From assembly GCA_019637645.1 (NCBI GenBank), contig JAHBVH010000051.1, positions 1 to 63,433 of the forward strand: a stretch of DNA of 63,433 nucleotides. Reading direction: 5' to 3'. Below the pieces are notes generated by a model that made no database searches, was not told the origin of the DNA, and saw only the letters and a list, made by a program, of their open reading frames with translations. Source of the stretch: Caldilineaceae bacterium. Its GTDB lineage: Bacteria > Chloroflexota > Anaerolineae > Caldilineales > Caldilineaceae. Positions 1 through 10,300 of the stretch are shown piece by piece (position 1 is the first letter of the stretch; each line of letters begins with the position of its first letter). A program made the translations under genes and the position numbers.

Positions 1-213
1 GACAATTGGGTCAGTTGTGTTGTGATCGACTTTGACCATCTTCTCTCCTATCCTTGTGACCATCATCGATGATCCCACTGTCGGTCGAGCTATCGCGACC
101 AACACATTGCTCCTTGCTGCTAGGATAGCAGGCGACTATATGATGAGCGTTTATGGGATATATGTGCTTTGTTAGTGTTGGGGTACGATACGCTGTGTCA
201 GACCTTGTCATCC

Positions 214-244
214 CGTTGGCTCTGTGGCCGCCACAGAGCCAACG
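214..244. terminator. Perfect hairpin, possible terminator
   Basis: Two 15-base arms (214-228 and 230-244) are perfectly complementary around a single central base, giving a GC-rich stem. No U-run follows. It lies 140 bp beyond the stop codon of the leftward gene ending at 385, so a role in ending or protecting that transcript is inferred from position. Confidence 0.4.
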
Positions 245-251
245 AAAGATG

Positions 252-276
252 CTGTCAGGTTTACAAAACCTGACAG
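252..276. repeat. Dispersed CTGTCAGG palindrome, copy 1
   Basis: CTGTCAGGTTT and AAAACCTGACAG face each other around two bases. This is one of about ten intergenic copies in the window; here the arms are in the inverse order to most others (CTGTCAGG first). Confidence 0.75.
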
Positions 277-384
277 GTCTGACACGGTCTCAAGATAGGC
301 AGCTTGGGGAAGTGCGAATCTAGTAGTGATGGGGTAGCGTTAGCCGAAGTGGGGAAAAGCATCGCGAGAGCGGCGATGGTTGGC

Positions 385-2148
385 CTATAGCCACTCTTCC
401 AATTCGGGGAGAGAACTGATGGTGAGATCGGTCTCATCCATATCTTGGGTTTCGCCCAGGCCGCTTAGGACACCCACAACGGCCATCCCCATGGCCCGTC
501 CAGCCCGTAAATTCGTGTCGGTATCGCTTACGATGAGGATCTGGTCGGGCGCTAGCTGCAGTCGCTCGGCGAGGTAGAGGAGACTTTCACTGTGGGGTAG
601 CAGGCTGCGTACATCTTCGCGCGTAACGACATAGGCAAAGACCCCATCATCGAGCGCCGCATTACTTAAAAAGTTGCGCACCGAGCGGGTATCACGGGCC
701 GAAATCAGGGCAAGACGATAGGGATAGGCCAGCCGGTGGAGCGTTTCTGCCACACCTGGTTGGAGCGTTAACTGCTCGGGCGGTGGATAGCCACGCAGTT
801 GGTTGAAGAGGGGCAACATTTGTTCCAACTCGCGCTGATTGTGAGCCCGGCCAAGTTGGCTGATCAGGAAATTAACCATTCCCTCGGCCCCGATCATCAG
901 CCGTCGCATATAATGGCCCCGCTGTGCGCTGGGGATGATTCGATCTAACCAGGTGAGTCGCTCTTCGGCCCAGGTGACCGCTCGCCAATCGACTTCGGTC
1001 AACACCCCATCGAGATCAAAGATGATCGCTTCAATTTTGCGGCCACCGACCAATCCACGGATGCGGATGCCCATTTGTGTGGTCTGGCGTGGTTCAAAGG
1101 GCTCTTGATCGAGCAACTTGCGATAGGTATAGGTGAGCAATGTGCGCAAGGTTGCAACAACAGGTGTCGCCAGCAGAACGCCCAGCGCACCAAAGACCAA
1201 GGCCCCGGCAATGACACTGACAAAGGCGACCGCCGGATGCAACTTGACCCGGCCCCCCACTAAGCGTGGAATAAAATAGACGCTTTCGATCTGGCCTAAA
1301 ATCGCATAGGTGGCGGAGATAATCAGGGCAAAAGTGATATGGCTGACGGGTAGCCAGGTCGAGCCTTGAAAGAGCGCGACTAGGGTGCCAATCGTGCCGC
1401 TAATGGCTGGCCCCACCGTCGGTAGCAATTCCAATACTCCGGCTAGCAGCGCCAAACCCCCGGCATTGTGCATCCCCAGAATGCTTAAGACCACCCAGGT
1501 GATCAACCCAATCACAACGCCCAACACGATTTGTCCACGTAAAAACCCTTCCCAAATCTGGGTGATCTCTTGGGCGAGGCGGCGGACATCTTCCTGATAG
1601 TCCGTTGGAATCTGGTCCATCAGCAAGCGCTGTAATTTTTGTAGATCCTTCAACAGCCAAAAGTTGAGCACCAACACATAGATTGCGATCAACAGGCCAT
1701 CGGTTAAACCGCGAAAAATAGACCAGGGGTTGACACTTGCGACACGCAAAATATTCTGAAGCGCTTCACTCAAGGGCCCGAGCAGATCGTTGACCGGCAT
1801 GTGAAAACGGCCAACCGCGATAACCGTTGTTTGGAGGCTGTTGATGAGATCGATCAGGGTCTGTTGAAGCGACGCATAGAGCGTTGTTGCCCGGGGCAGG
1901 ATCAGAATGGGCATCAAGGCCACCAGCAGGAGGATCGCACAATAGACGAGGACAATCGCTGGCGTGCGTGCCCAACCGGTCTGGCGTTGAATCCAATTGA
2001 CAGGATAGCTCAGCACAAACGCCAATAAAAAGGCCACGATCGTCCCTGGGATCATGGTGCTGAACATCACCACGGCCCAAATGAAGAGAAGCGCTAATCC
2101 AGCGACTACGCTAGCTTTCGTGATAGTATTCCAACGGCGTGAGGGCAT
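385..2148 (-). CDS. AI-2E family transporter fused to HAD-superfamily phosphatase
   Basis: A 587-residue protein with two parts. Residues of about 1-355 form a polytopic AI-2E/PerM-type membrane domain: hydrophobic helices from FIWAVVMFSTMIPGTIVAF onward, the family-typical GLLELLPTVGP-like segment (here GVLELLPTVGPAISGTIGT), and a terminal LLATPVVATLRTLL helix. After a short linker (about 355-385), residues 388-587 form a HAD hydrolase: motif I IIFDLDGVLTEVDW, motif II around ALISARDT, and motif IV VSDTDTNLRAGRAMGM. The Asp residues needed for phosphoryl transfer appear to be present. I chose the ATG at 2148 (MPSRRW) because the longer in-frame extension is not membrane-like. The family moves small molecules or ions; the substrate and the phosphatase target are unknown. 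The fusion itself is unusual. Confidence 0.85.
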   Translation of the reverse strand: MPSRRWNTITKASVVAGLALLFIWAVVMFSTMIPGTIVAFLLAFVLSYPVNWIQRQTGWARTPAIVLVYCAILLLVALMPILILPRATTLYASLQQTLIDLINSLQTTVIAVGRFHMPVNDLLGPLSEALQNILRVASVNPWSIFRGLTDGLLIAIYVLVLNFWLLKDLQKLQRLLMDQIPTDYQEDVRRLAQEITQIWEGFLRGQIVLGVVIGLITWVVLSILGMHNAGGLALLAGVLELLPTVGPAISGTIGTLVALFQGSTWLPVSHITFALIISATYAILGQIESVYFIPRLVGGRVKLHPAVAFVSVIAGALVFGALGVLLATPVVATLRTLLTYTYRKLLDQEPFEPRQTTQMGIRIRGLVGGRKIEAIIFDLDGVLTEVDWRAVTWAEERLTWLDRIIPSAQRGHYMRRLMIGAEGMVNFLISQLGRAHNQRELEQMLPLFNQLRGYPPPEQLTLQPGVAETLHRLAYPYRLALISARDTRSVRNFLSNAALDDGVFAYVVTREDVRSLLPHSESLLYLAERLQLAPDQILIVSDTDTNLRAGRAMGMAVVGVLSGLGETQDMDETDLTISSLPELEEWL

Positions 2149-2325
2149 AAATGGGCTGTCATAGCATGAGAAAGCAATGGCAGAGCGGTCCAAAGGTGCC
2201 TCTCTGCACCGGCTCCCATTCACTTTCGAGAAAATCGCTTACCTGTCTGTTTGCATGAGGAGCCGTCGATATGGCACCGGTCATGCTGTGATCACGGGTG
2301 GCTGCACGGCCACTGTTAACAGAAC

Positions 2326-2961
2326 CTAGAATGAGTGAAACTGGCTTAGTGGCCAATAGCGAAACCAAACGCGCCCTATAATATCCTCACGCAGGATTGG
2401 CCCAAAGGAACGGCTATCATTGCTGTTCCCGCGATTGTCGCCCAATACAAAGTATTGGACAGGACCCAGTGTGTGCGGTGGAAGGTTCTGTGGATACTGA
2501 TCGTGGGGAAAGGGTTCTGGCAACGGTTGATCATTGATATAGACATACCCGTCACGGATTTCAACTTTTTCCGTTGGTAGTCCCACAATGCGTTTTACCA
2601 ACAATTCGTCCATATCGGGCCGCTTGATGACCACAATATCATTGCGAACGGGGGCCCGAAAATAATAGGTGAACTTATCGATGATAAGGCGCTGGCGTTC
2701 GTACAGGCTTGGCTCCATACTGCGACCGTAGACAATGGTTGCCTGTGCTAAAAAGAGATGGATGGCCAGTGCCATTACCAACGCGGGTAATAGTACTTGG
2801 ATAATCTCACGAAAGAGGGTCCCACCAACACTAGCCGCGGCTGGCGCGGGGAGGGGCTCTTCTGTGCTTCTTGCATAGTCTGTCGTTCGATAACGAAGAC
2901 TCTCCTGTTCCTGATCGCCGGTTCGCTGCTGACCGGTCTGCTGCACCTGATGTTCGTACAT
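2326..2961 (-). CDS. lepB: Signal peptidase I
   Basis: A 211-residue S26A signal peptidase that cleaves signal peptides from exported proteins at the outer face of the membrane. A Pro/Gln-rich cytoplasmic tail (1-55) precedes one membrane helix (about LLPALVMALAIHLFLAQA). The catalytic serine lies in YGRSMEPSL just after it, and the catalytic lysine in LLVKRIVGLP. The family boxes FYVLGDNRGNSNDSR-like (here YFVLGDNRGNSNDSRSFGPI) and GRVWFRYWP are intact. It lies 178 bp upstream of the leftward permease-phosphatase gene; there is no sign of tight coupling. The start shows no strong ribosome site, so the tail could begin slightly further in. Confidence 0.93.
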   Translation of the reverse strand: MYEHQVQQTGQQRTGDQEQESLRYRTTDYARSTEEPLPAPAAASVGGTLFREIIQVLLPALVMALAIHLFLAQATIVYGRSMEPSLYERQRLIIDKFTYYFRAPVRNDIVVIKRPDMDELLVKRIVGLPTEKVEIRDGYVYINDQPLPEPFPHDQYPQNLPPHTLGPVQYFVLGDNRGNSNDSRSFGPILREDIIGRVWFRYWPLSQFHSF

Positions 2962-3662
2962 AGAGAACCCATAACAACAAAACTAAGGTACCTGACACGG
3001 TTGACGTCAGCGGCGCTACTGTCCTTGCTAGTCGCAGTAGGATTGATCAGCGCAAAAGGATGGCACATATCTGCGCTGCGCCAGGTACACCACGAATCAC
3101 ATGACGAATTACCTCACACAAGTTGAGAAATAGTATACTGTTTCTTCTGTAATTGTCCAAAATCAGGGTAAATGCCGCGCCGTGGTAGTAGGTGTAGAAC
3201 CCGACTAGGTATGACAAAAATAGGAGATAAGAGCTGGCGACTAGTTTGACGCAATAGAGACCCAAAGCTATACTCATACAGGCACCTGTTGGCGTAGCTT
3301 TGGCATAAAGATGGTGTTATCGCGTGGTGTCAAAGGCTCAATGAACGCTGGTGCCTACTTTGCCTGCTTACATCCGCTGCCGCTTTGCTTGCCAACTAGC
3401 TTTGTTGGCGAGCGCCTGCACCTCTCTCATCGTGGTATAAGCTTTTGTTGGATGAGCTTTTGTTAGATGATCATTGTGACCGATTCATTGCGGTGTTGAT
3501 CTGGCAGCGGTGTTGATCTGGCAGCGGTGTTGATCTGGCAGCGGTGTTGATCTGGCAGAAGGGATGTTATTCTCGCTACCCCATCCGTAGGTTTTGTCAA
3601 ACAAACGGCTCAACGCGTTAGCCTTGCTGGAAAGATGGAAGCGAAGATCTTGAGAAAAGTAG
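2962..3662. other. 700-bp divergent intergenic region
   Basis: This separates the leftward signal peptidase gene from the rightward GH3-like gene and should hold both promoters. Short open frames here lack convincing protein character. Visible structure is the four-copy 17-bp tandem repeat at 3490-3557 and, just before it at about 3441-3470, a near-repeat of AGCTTTTGTT. No promoter hexamers stand out. Confidence 0.5.
3490..3557. repeat. Four exact 17-bp tandem repeats
   Basis: The unit GCGGTGTTGATCTGGCA occurs four times without a gap or mismatch (3490-3506, 3507-3523, 3524-3540, 3541-3557). There are no spacers, so it is not a CRISPR. It lies about 105 bp upstream of the GH3-like gene start and could be a variable-number repeat or a repeated protein-binding site. 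Confidence 0.95.
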
Positions 3663-6600
3663 ATGATCTTGCATAGAGAAGCTTTAGGGCGTTGGTTGGC
3701 TAGGGGAACAAGGCCGCGGGTTGCTACTGGTGCGTGTGGTCGACACCGACAAATCCGTAAGATTGTGCCGCCGACCGCGCTCACGACCATACACCCCCCT
3801 GCGCGTCAGCGGCGTCTAACAGGACTGCTCCTGATTTGCTTATCAATCAGCTTACTTTTGCCTGGGCCGCTTGCGGCCCAAACGGCAACGCCCATGAATA
3901 CCCCCCTGCCAACGCCTAGTGCCATTGCCCCAACGGCAACCCCGACCGCCGCCCAGCTTGCCGAGGCCGAGGTACAAGCGCATCTCAAACGAATCTTTGA
4001 CGCGATGTCACCAGCTGATCGTGTCGGCCAACTTTTTGTCATTACTTTTCAAGGCAATCAGGTTACAGCCGATAGTGATGTGGCGGCATTGGTCCGCGAA
4101 GAGCGCATTGGTGGCATTGTTCTCAGCCCAGCTCAACATAACTATACTAATGCCAAAGGCGAGGACACGCCGACCAGCGTGGCGCGTCTGGTCAATCAAT
4201 TGCAGGCCCTCGCCTATGGTTATTGGCTGCCGCCCAACCGCGCACTAACCAGTCCTTTAGCTGCCGCCGTTCCTATCAGTGCCAGTCTGGCTAGCACTAA
4301 CGCCGGTTCATCGCCGGGGATCCCGCTTCTGATCGGCATTGAGCAGCTCGGGGATGGCTATCCGACGACCGCGCTACGGCGTAATTTTACGGCACTGCCC
4401 TCTCAAATGGCTTTAGGCGCAACCTGGAATCCGGCGCTTGTCCAAAGTGTCGGCCAGATTGTCGGCCAAGAACTATCGGCAGTAGGGATCAACCTCCTCT
4501 TAGGGCCTAATCTTGATGTGGTTAATGAGCCACGTACCGATCCTGTGGGGGCCTTGGGGTTACAGTCCTTTGGCGGTGACCCGTACTGGGTAAGCCAACT
4601 CGGGCGCGCCTACATTGCTGGGGTCCATGAGGGCAGTGGCAATCGGGTCGCCACGATTGCGCGTCACTTTCCCGGCCAAGGGGATATTGATCGTTTCCCG
4701 GACCAAGAGGTGGCAACTGTTCAGAAGAGTCTCAGCGAATTGCGCCGCCTGGCACTGCCCCCCTTCGCCAGCGTAACCCGCCTGCCATCGCCCATTTTGT
4801 CCTTGCGTGGCGATGCCTTTTCGACAGACGGCTTGATGACCAGCCATATGCGCTTTAGCGCCCTCCAAGGTGGGGCGGCGGGACGCACAACGCCCATTAG
4901 CTTGTTGCCCGATCTGAAGATGGTGCTCAATAATGAAGGGCTGAATGATTGGTACGCGGCTGGCGGCGTGGTGATGACTAATGGGCTTGGGCTGCCAGCG
5001 GTCCGGCGCTATTATGATGCCACCCTCCTCAAATTTCCCTATAAACGGGTTGTCTGGGATGCTTTTGTAGCTGGCCATGATCTGCTTTATCTCGCCCATT
5101 TGAGCCCAGATGGTAGTTGGGATACCGAAAAACAGTATTTACAAGAGATCCTACAATTCTTCCGCGATCGCTATGAAAGTGATCCCGAGTTCCGCGTCCA
5201 GGTGGATAATGCCGTCTATCGAATTTTGCGGCTGAAATTTGGCCTCTATCCACCCCAAGGCGACAACGTACCGCCTCTGCCATTTGCCGAGGCCCCAACG
5301 AACGCAACCATATTGGTGCCCATGGCGCGCGTGCTGCGGCAGACGGCGGATATCGCGCTCTTCGCCGAAGCTAGCAGTCATCGGGCGGATGCTGCCTCGA
5401 TTATTAGCCAAGTCACGCGGGCGTCGATCACGCTGCTCTATCCACCCGTGCAAAATCTTTCGGACGCGATCGCCACCCCCCCACAAGCTGATGATCAGAT
5501 CCTGATCTTTAGCGATAGCCGCCTCTTTTACGAATGTGAAGGTTGTATTGCCGAAACGGCCTTGGGGCCGGAAGATCTCAAGGGGATTATTACCCGTTTG
5601 TATGGTTCGGACCCGGGCGGCACAGGGCAGATTAACCCCGAGCGCGTCTATGGACGCAGCTTTGTTGAACTAGCTGCCTGGCTAGATTCACCAGCTGTCG
5701 CCGCGGGACAGTCAGTGACGACCACGGCAAGGATCACTGATGTGATGCCCGTGCGCCCCGCCACCGATGGCGAAATAGCACCCACCTCCGTCACGGATGA
5801 GCTATCTGATGATGGGGAGGCACTTGTGGAAGAAATCTTGCCGCCTAATGCCCGCCTGCAACAGCTCATTGATAACTCCAACTGGATTATCTTTGCCATG
5901 TTGGATGTCGATCCAGAGAACAAAAGTGGTAGCGATGTCGTAAAACGCTTTTTACGCCAGCAGAGCGAACGCTTGGGCAATAAGCAGATCATTGTCCTGG
6001 CCTTAAACGCACCCTATTTCTTGGATGGGACTGAAATTAGTAAGTTAACGGCCTACTTTGGCGTCTATAGTAAAACACAACCCTTTTTAGAGAGTGCCAT
6101 CCGGGCGATCTTCCGCAGCTCAACGCCCCCAGGGGCCCCACCAGTGAGTGTCCCCGGTACGCGCTTTAGCAGCCTTGCCGAACAATTAAAGCCCGACCCC
6201 TTAGTGCCACTCCAATTGGCCCTTGAGGTGGGCGATACCCTCTTGCCGCTCCCGATTGCCAATACCATTCCAGAGCCGGTGATCAATGTTGGTGACAATT
6301 TGCGTCTTACTGTAAGCCGTATTTTGGACCAAAATGGTCATCCCGTCCCTGATGGCGTTGCCGTGGACTTTCACCTCACCTATGATGAAAATGATATGGT
6401 GATCCCCCTTGCTGCTGTGCCAGTGCGTAATGGCACAGCAGTACAAAGTCTCCTCATCGAACAGCCTGGCCGCTTGCTGATCTCGGCGAGCGCTGGCGCG
6501 GCCACAACCGGCCCCACAGTCGCCCTGCGCGTCCAAGGTGGCACCCAACTGGTGGCGACGACCAATCTCACGCAAACCGGTGAAGCTTCTACGACCGCCG

Positions 6601-6968
6601 CGGTGCTGACGGCTACCCAGCCAACGACGCTTGCTCAGACATCGCTGATGGCCGCGAATAATGAATTGACCGTTGGAAGCCAGTCACCCGAAGTCAACGC
6701 GGTCACGCTGATCATTGCCTTTTTGACCATTATCGTCACGCTGAGCTTGCTGCTGATTTTACAAGTGCGTATTCTGCCCCGCGCGATGTTGGTGCAAAAT
6801 ATGCTGTGGGCGACGATCTTCGGGCTTTCTCTCTATATTCTCTATGGCCTTGGGGTCTTGCCTGGTTTGGGTTTTCTCCATCAAACGCTACGGGTTTGGT
6901 GGGCCGCTGTGGTGGTCTTTATTGGTATGTTGCTGCCACTGCTTTGGTTGCAATTACGCGCCGAATAG
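3663..6968 (+). CDS. Secreted, membrane-anchored GH3-like protein with degenerate active site
   Basis: An 1101-residue protein. A signal-peptide-like segment (RRLTGLLLICLSISLLLPGPLAAQ, about 50-73) precedes a Pro/Thr-rich linker and a glycoside hydrolase family 3 N-terminal barrel (about 105-540), recognisable from AMSPADRVGQLFVITFQG, GINLLLGPNLDVVNEPR and VYRILRLKFGLYPP. The NagZ-type His/Asp loop, normally PGHG...DSH, reads FPGQGDIDRFPDQE (334-347), and the nucleophile position, normally TDAL or similar, reads TNGLG with Asn440. Both catalytic elements therefore look lost. A large C-terminal part contains a beta-rich segment near 860-960 and three membrane helices in the last 90 residues (VTLIIAFLTIIVTLSLLLIL; MLWATIFGLSLYILYGLGV; WWAAVVVFIGMLLPLLWL). 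It may bind rather than cleave peptidoglycan-type sugars. The ATG at 3663 gives a long N-terminus; a GTG at 3765 would sit closer to the signal peptide. Confidence 0.8.
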   Translation: MILHREALGRWLARGTRPRVATGACGRHRQIRKIVPPTALTTIHPPARQRRLTGLLLICLSISLLLPGPLAAQTATPMNTPLPTPSAIAPTATPTAAQLAEAEVQAHLKRIFDAMSPADRVGQLFVITFQGNQVTADSDVAALVREERIGGIVLSPAQHNYTNAKGEDTPTSVARLVNQLQALAYGYWLPPNRALTSPLAAAVPISASLASTNAGSSPGIPLLIGIEQLGDGYPTTALRRNFTALPSQMALGATWNPALVQSVGQIVGQELSAVGINLLLGPNLDVVNEPRTDPVGALGLQSFGGDPYWVSQLGRAYIAGVHEGSGNRVATIARHFPGQGDIDRFPDQEVATVQKSLSELRRLALPPFASVTRLPSPILSLRGDAFSTDGLMTSHMRFSALQGGAAGRTTPISLLPDLKMVLNNEGLNDWYAAGGVVMTNGLGLPAVRRYYDATLLKFPYKRVVWDAFVAGHDLLYLAHLSPDGSWDTEKQYLQEILQFFRDRYESDPEFRVQVDNAVYRILRLKFGLYPPQGDNVPPLPFAEAPTNATILVPMARVLRQTADIALFAEASSHRADAASIISQVTRASITLLYPPVQNLSDAIATPPQADDQILIFSDSRLFYECEGCIAETALGPEDLKGIITRLYGSDPGGTGQINPERVYGRSFVELAAWLDSPAVAAGQSVTTTARITDVMPVRPATDGEIAPTSVTDELSDDGEALVEEILPPNARLQQLIDNSNWIIFAMLDVDPENKSGSDVVKRFLRQQSERLGNKQIIVLALNAPYFLDGTEISKLTAYFGVYSKTQPFLESAIRAIFRSSTPPGAPPVSVPGTRFSSLAEQLKPDPLVPLQLALEVGDTLLPLPIANTIPEPVINVGDNLRLTVSRILDQNGHPVPDGVAVDFHLTYDENDMVIPLAAVPVRNGTAVQSLLIEQPGRLLISASAGAATTGPTVALRVQGGTQLVATTNLTQTGEASTTAAVLTATQPTTLAQTSLMAANNELTVGSQSPEVNAVTLIIAFLTIIVTLSLLLILQVRILPRAMLVQNMLWATIFGLSLYILYGLGVLPGLGFLHQTLRVWWAAVVVFIGMLLPLLWLQLRAE

Positions 6969-7205
6969 GGATTCCGGTAGTGATGCATGGTCGGGCTGAT
7001 AATCACCGTTTGCTTTTGGTGTCTCTCCAGCGGTGATGGCGGCGATAAAGGTTAGCAGATCCGGTAGGCGCGTAAAGTAGTAGCTTTGGTCCGTCAACAC
7101 GTGTTTGACGGACCCGCGCCATTGCTGGGTTGCCGCGACGGTATCCACTTCTTGCCACATTCGGATTACAAAGAGGTGCTGTGTCCGCTGTAATGTTCTC
7201 TGCAT
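6954..7205 (-). CDS. Small conserved protein downstream of SARP regulator
   Basis: An 83-residue protein with the pattern FVIRMWQE...WRGSVKHV...YYFTRLPDLLTFI. I recognise this as a small family in multicellular-type bacteria (FxxRxWxE, WRG, HV, F-x-x-L-x-x-L). No function is known to me. A second member lies at 56385-56630, again directly after a giant SARP/TPR regulator. The start at 7205 has a GGGGAGG ribosome site 11 bases upstream. The 3' end overlaps the convergent GH3-like gene by 15 bp. It is 140 bp downstream of the regulator on the same strand, so co-transcription is likely. Confidence 0.7.
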   Translation of the reverse strand: MQRTLQRTQHLFVIRMWQEVDTVAATQQWRGSVKHVLTDQSYYFTRLPDLLTFIAAITAGETPKANGDYQPDHASLPESLFGA

Positions 7206-7345
7206 CGTGCATCATTCCTCCCCGTTGCTTGCCAATCATCTCGCGTTCAACCAGCTTCGTTGTTTGGGTCCATCAACCTGCCTGCTATGTCGGCTTTTCA
7301 TCATGATCAGGGCCGCATAAACGCGGCTGGCTGAAGGACAGCGTA

Positions 7346-10300
7346 TCAGGCCATCGTCCGAAAGGCGTCCGAGGATGGTGACTGCAAGGCGGGGAGATTA
7401 AGCCAGGTGAGAAAGTGGTCGATCGTCTGTTGACGGCCATGCTCATAGGCAAGCGTAGCCTGGGCTTCGTTGAGGCGGCCGCGAACCAGACACTGGGCCT
7501 TTTCCACGAGCGGATGATAGATGGCCTCCCGCGGGGGGAGTGTGTGGGTGTCGCGCAGGGCTTGGGCAAAGCCAAGCAGATAGGGCGTTTTCTCTGCGGC
7601 TCCGTTGCGGGCAAAATAGAGCAATAGAACATCCAGGAGGGAGAGTAACTCTTTGGGCTTGCGGTCTTCGCTCCAGATGGCAATACAACGGGTTAGGTAG
7701 GCAAAGGCCGTGGCATCATTGGCTTGGTGCAAGGCCAACAGGCTTAATCCTATTTGGGCGGCAAAGCGCTGACTTTTGATCCCAACTTCTTCGGCTATGG
7801 TCAGCGCCTCCTGAAAATAGCGCTGGGCCGCGGCCCAATCTTCTTCGGCGAGGGCCACCTTGCCCAGATGGCTGAGCAGCAGGGCCAAGCGGGTTCTGGC
7901 ACCCAAGCGGCGGGCAATCGCTAATCCTTCGGTCAGCCGCCCACGCGCCACTGCATAGTTGCCTTGTAAATAGTCGAGCACGCCCCACGAATTTAGGTCC
8001 AAAAACATGCCCCACTGGTCACCCAATGCTTGATCAATCGCGTAGCACTCTTCTAAACAGCGTTGTGCCGCGGCATAGTCGCCGAGATAGGTCTGTGCTA
8101 CGCCCAAGTTGTGGAGCGCATCGGCGATTCCTTGTTGATTGGCCAACTGCCGTTGAATGGCGAGCGCGGCCGTATGATAGTCAATGGCCGCTGCATATTG
8201 ATCATGTTGACGGGCAATGCCGCCCAGCGAGAGGTAGATCCGGGCCATGGCGTCTTGGTCGGCAGCGGCTCCCAAGGGTTGCCAATGGGCTAGGCTGATC
8301 TGAAAATTTTCCTGAGCTGCCCGATAATCTTCTTGATACCAAGCCAGCGTCGCCAAGGCGCTGTAGGCTTTGGCGATGCTGGCCGGTGTGGCCGTTGGGC
8401 CGCTGGCCAGGGCCTGTTCTAGCCAGCGGCGGCCTTCGGCTAGATACCCCCGTTTCATCCAGAAGCTGCTGACCGCCGTTGCCAAGCGGAGCGCTAATTC
8501 ACCGTTGCCGGCTGGCGAGCAAGACCACATAAAGGCGGCCCGTACATTTTCCAGGTCGGCAGCCACTTGGTCCAACCAGTGCCCCTCATTGGCGAGTGCG
8601 TCCACGGAGGCTGCTTGTTCAACTTGGCCGACGTAATAGCGCGCATGGCGTTCTTGCAGCAGGGCGAGTTCGCCGGAGACCCTCAGTTGTTTCACCGCAT
8701 AGTCGCGCAGGAGGAGCAAGAGGCGAAAGCGTAGTACCGTCTCTTCGGGCGTTGGTGGCTCAACGCGCTGTACCATGCTCTGGTTGAGCAGGTTGAGTAA
8801 CCCTTCGATGACCTCTTCCGCGTCTTCTTCCGCATTCTCTTCGCCGCGCGTTGACATGACGGCTGTCGCCGCGGCCAGGGTGAATTCACCGACAAAGACC
8901 CCCAACCGGGCAAAGAGCTGTTGCGCACCAGGCGCGAGAAGGTGATAGCTCCAATCAATGGTCTGGCGCAAGGTACGCTGGCGTTCGGCCACCCCATGTT
9001 GGACACCGACCAAGACATCGATACCACGGCCTAAGTGCGCTAGCAGGGCTTGGGGCGTAAAGAGCTTGCTGCGTGCCGCGGCCAACTCAAGCGCCAAGGG
9101 CAACCCATCCAAGCGTGTACAAATCTCTGCAATGGCTGGACCGTTGTCACGCGTTAGGGTAAAGATGGGGTTAACGGCCCGGCTGCGTGTGACAAAGAGA
9201 TTGATGGCCGCGGAATGGGCCAAACTTTCGGGGCGACGCCAATCCTCGGGCTCGGGCAAAGCTAACGGGAGGACAGGAAATTCATGTTCGCCATAGATCG
9301 ACAAGAGTTTGCGGCTGGTGACCAAGAGCGTTAGCCGCGGCGCGGTGAGCAGCAGATCGGCTAAGCGCGAAGCCGCCGCGGTGACTTGTTCAAAGTTGTC
9401 CAGAATCAATAAAAGCTCTTTGTCGCGCAGCCAGTTGGCGAGCGCTTGGGCGAGGGGAACGCTCCCTTGCTCTTTGACGCCAAGCGTACTGGCAATGGTC
9501 GGCAGCACCAAGGTCGGATCGGTCACCGCGGCGAGGAGCACCGCGTAGATGCCGTGGGCAAAGGGCGCGGGTTGGCTATTGGCGAGCCGTGCGCCTACTT
9601 CAAGCGCTAAACGGGTTTTGCCGCTGCCACCGGGGCCGGTGAGCGTCAGTAACCGGATCTTCCCGACACCGCCCGCCCGCTGCGTGACGAGGCTATGTAC
9701 GCTGGCTACTTCGGCTTCGCGGCCAATAAAGCTGGTCAGTTGGGCGGGTAAGTTGCTCGGTCCGTTGACTTCGGCTGGCGGTGGGGAAGGAACCGGCGCG
9801 GGTTGGGACGTTGCCACTGGGCTTGGAACTGGGGTTGGAACCGGGCCGTTGCTGGCGACTTGGCGAGCAATGTGATCGTAGAGCGCGCTGGTTTCGATCA
9901 TCGGGGCTGTTTCCAGCTCGGCGCGCAAGCGTTGGGTAAAGCGCTGATATTCTTGGAGCGCGCCCGCGCGATCCCCACTTGCGTGGCGCAGTGTCATCAG
10001 ATCGCGCAGGACATCTTCGCGCAGGGGCTCATGCTGTAAGATCTGCTGCGCATAGCGAATGGCCGTGGCGAGTTCGTTGGCGCGGTGGGCGCTGCTCATC
10101 CCTTGCTGGAGCTGATCCAAAAAGTTGTTGCGCAGCTCTTCGCGGCGGCTAAAGACCCAATCCTCATAGAGTTCTGGGAGGAGATCGCCGGTGTAGAGGG
10201 AGAGGGCGGCGGTTAGATCGCTGCCCGTGGTCAGTGCCTCTTCAAAAGCAACTACATCGCACCAGAAAGCCGCCGCCGGATTCCACTGGACACTCTGATT

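Larger units (their letters stand above)
1..384. other. Gene-free left edge with two hairpins
   Basis: I see no convincing gene here. The stretch holds a perfect inverted repeat at 214-244 (15-bp arms, CGTTGGCTCTGTGGC and its complement) and then a copy of the dispersed CTGTCAGG palindrome at 252-276. Both lie downstream of the leftward permease-phosphatase gene and could end its transcript. The sequence CAACGAAAGA followed by GCTGTCAGGTTT, across about 239-262, recurs almost unchanged at about 17827-17850. Confidence 0.6.

Noticed and set aside
2797..3126. 109-codon plus-strand frame with hydrophobic stretches
   Set aside because: It overlaps the signal peptidase gene on the opposite strand; its hydrophobicity mirrors the complement of that gene, and it has no ribosome site.
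3047..3277. 76-codon minus-strand hydrophobic frame upstream of lepB
   Set aside because: No family, no ribosome site, and low-complexity hydrophobic content suggest chance.
3490..3557. Four tandem repeats considered as a small CRISPR array
   Set aside because: Units are directly adjacent with no spacers, and no cas gene lies in the window.
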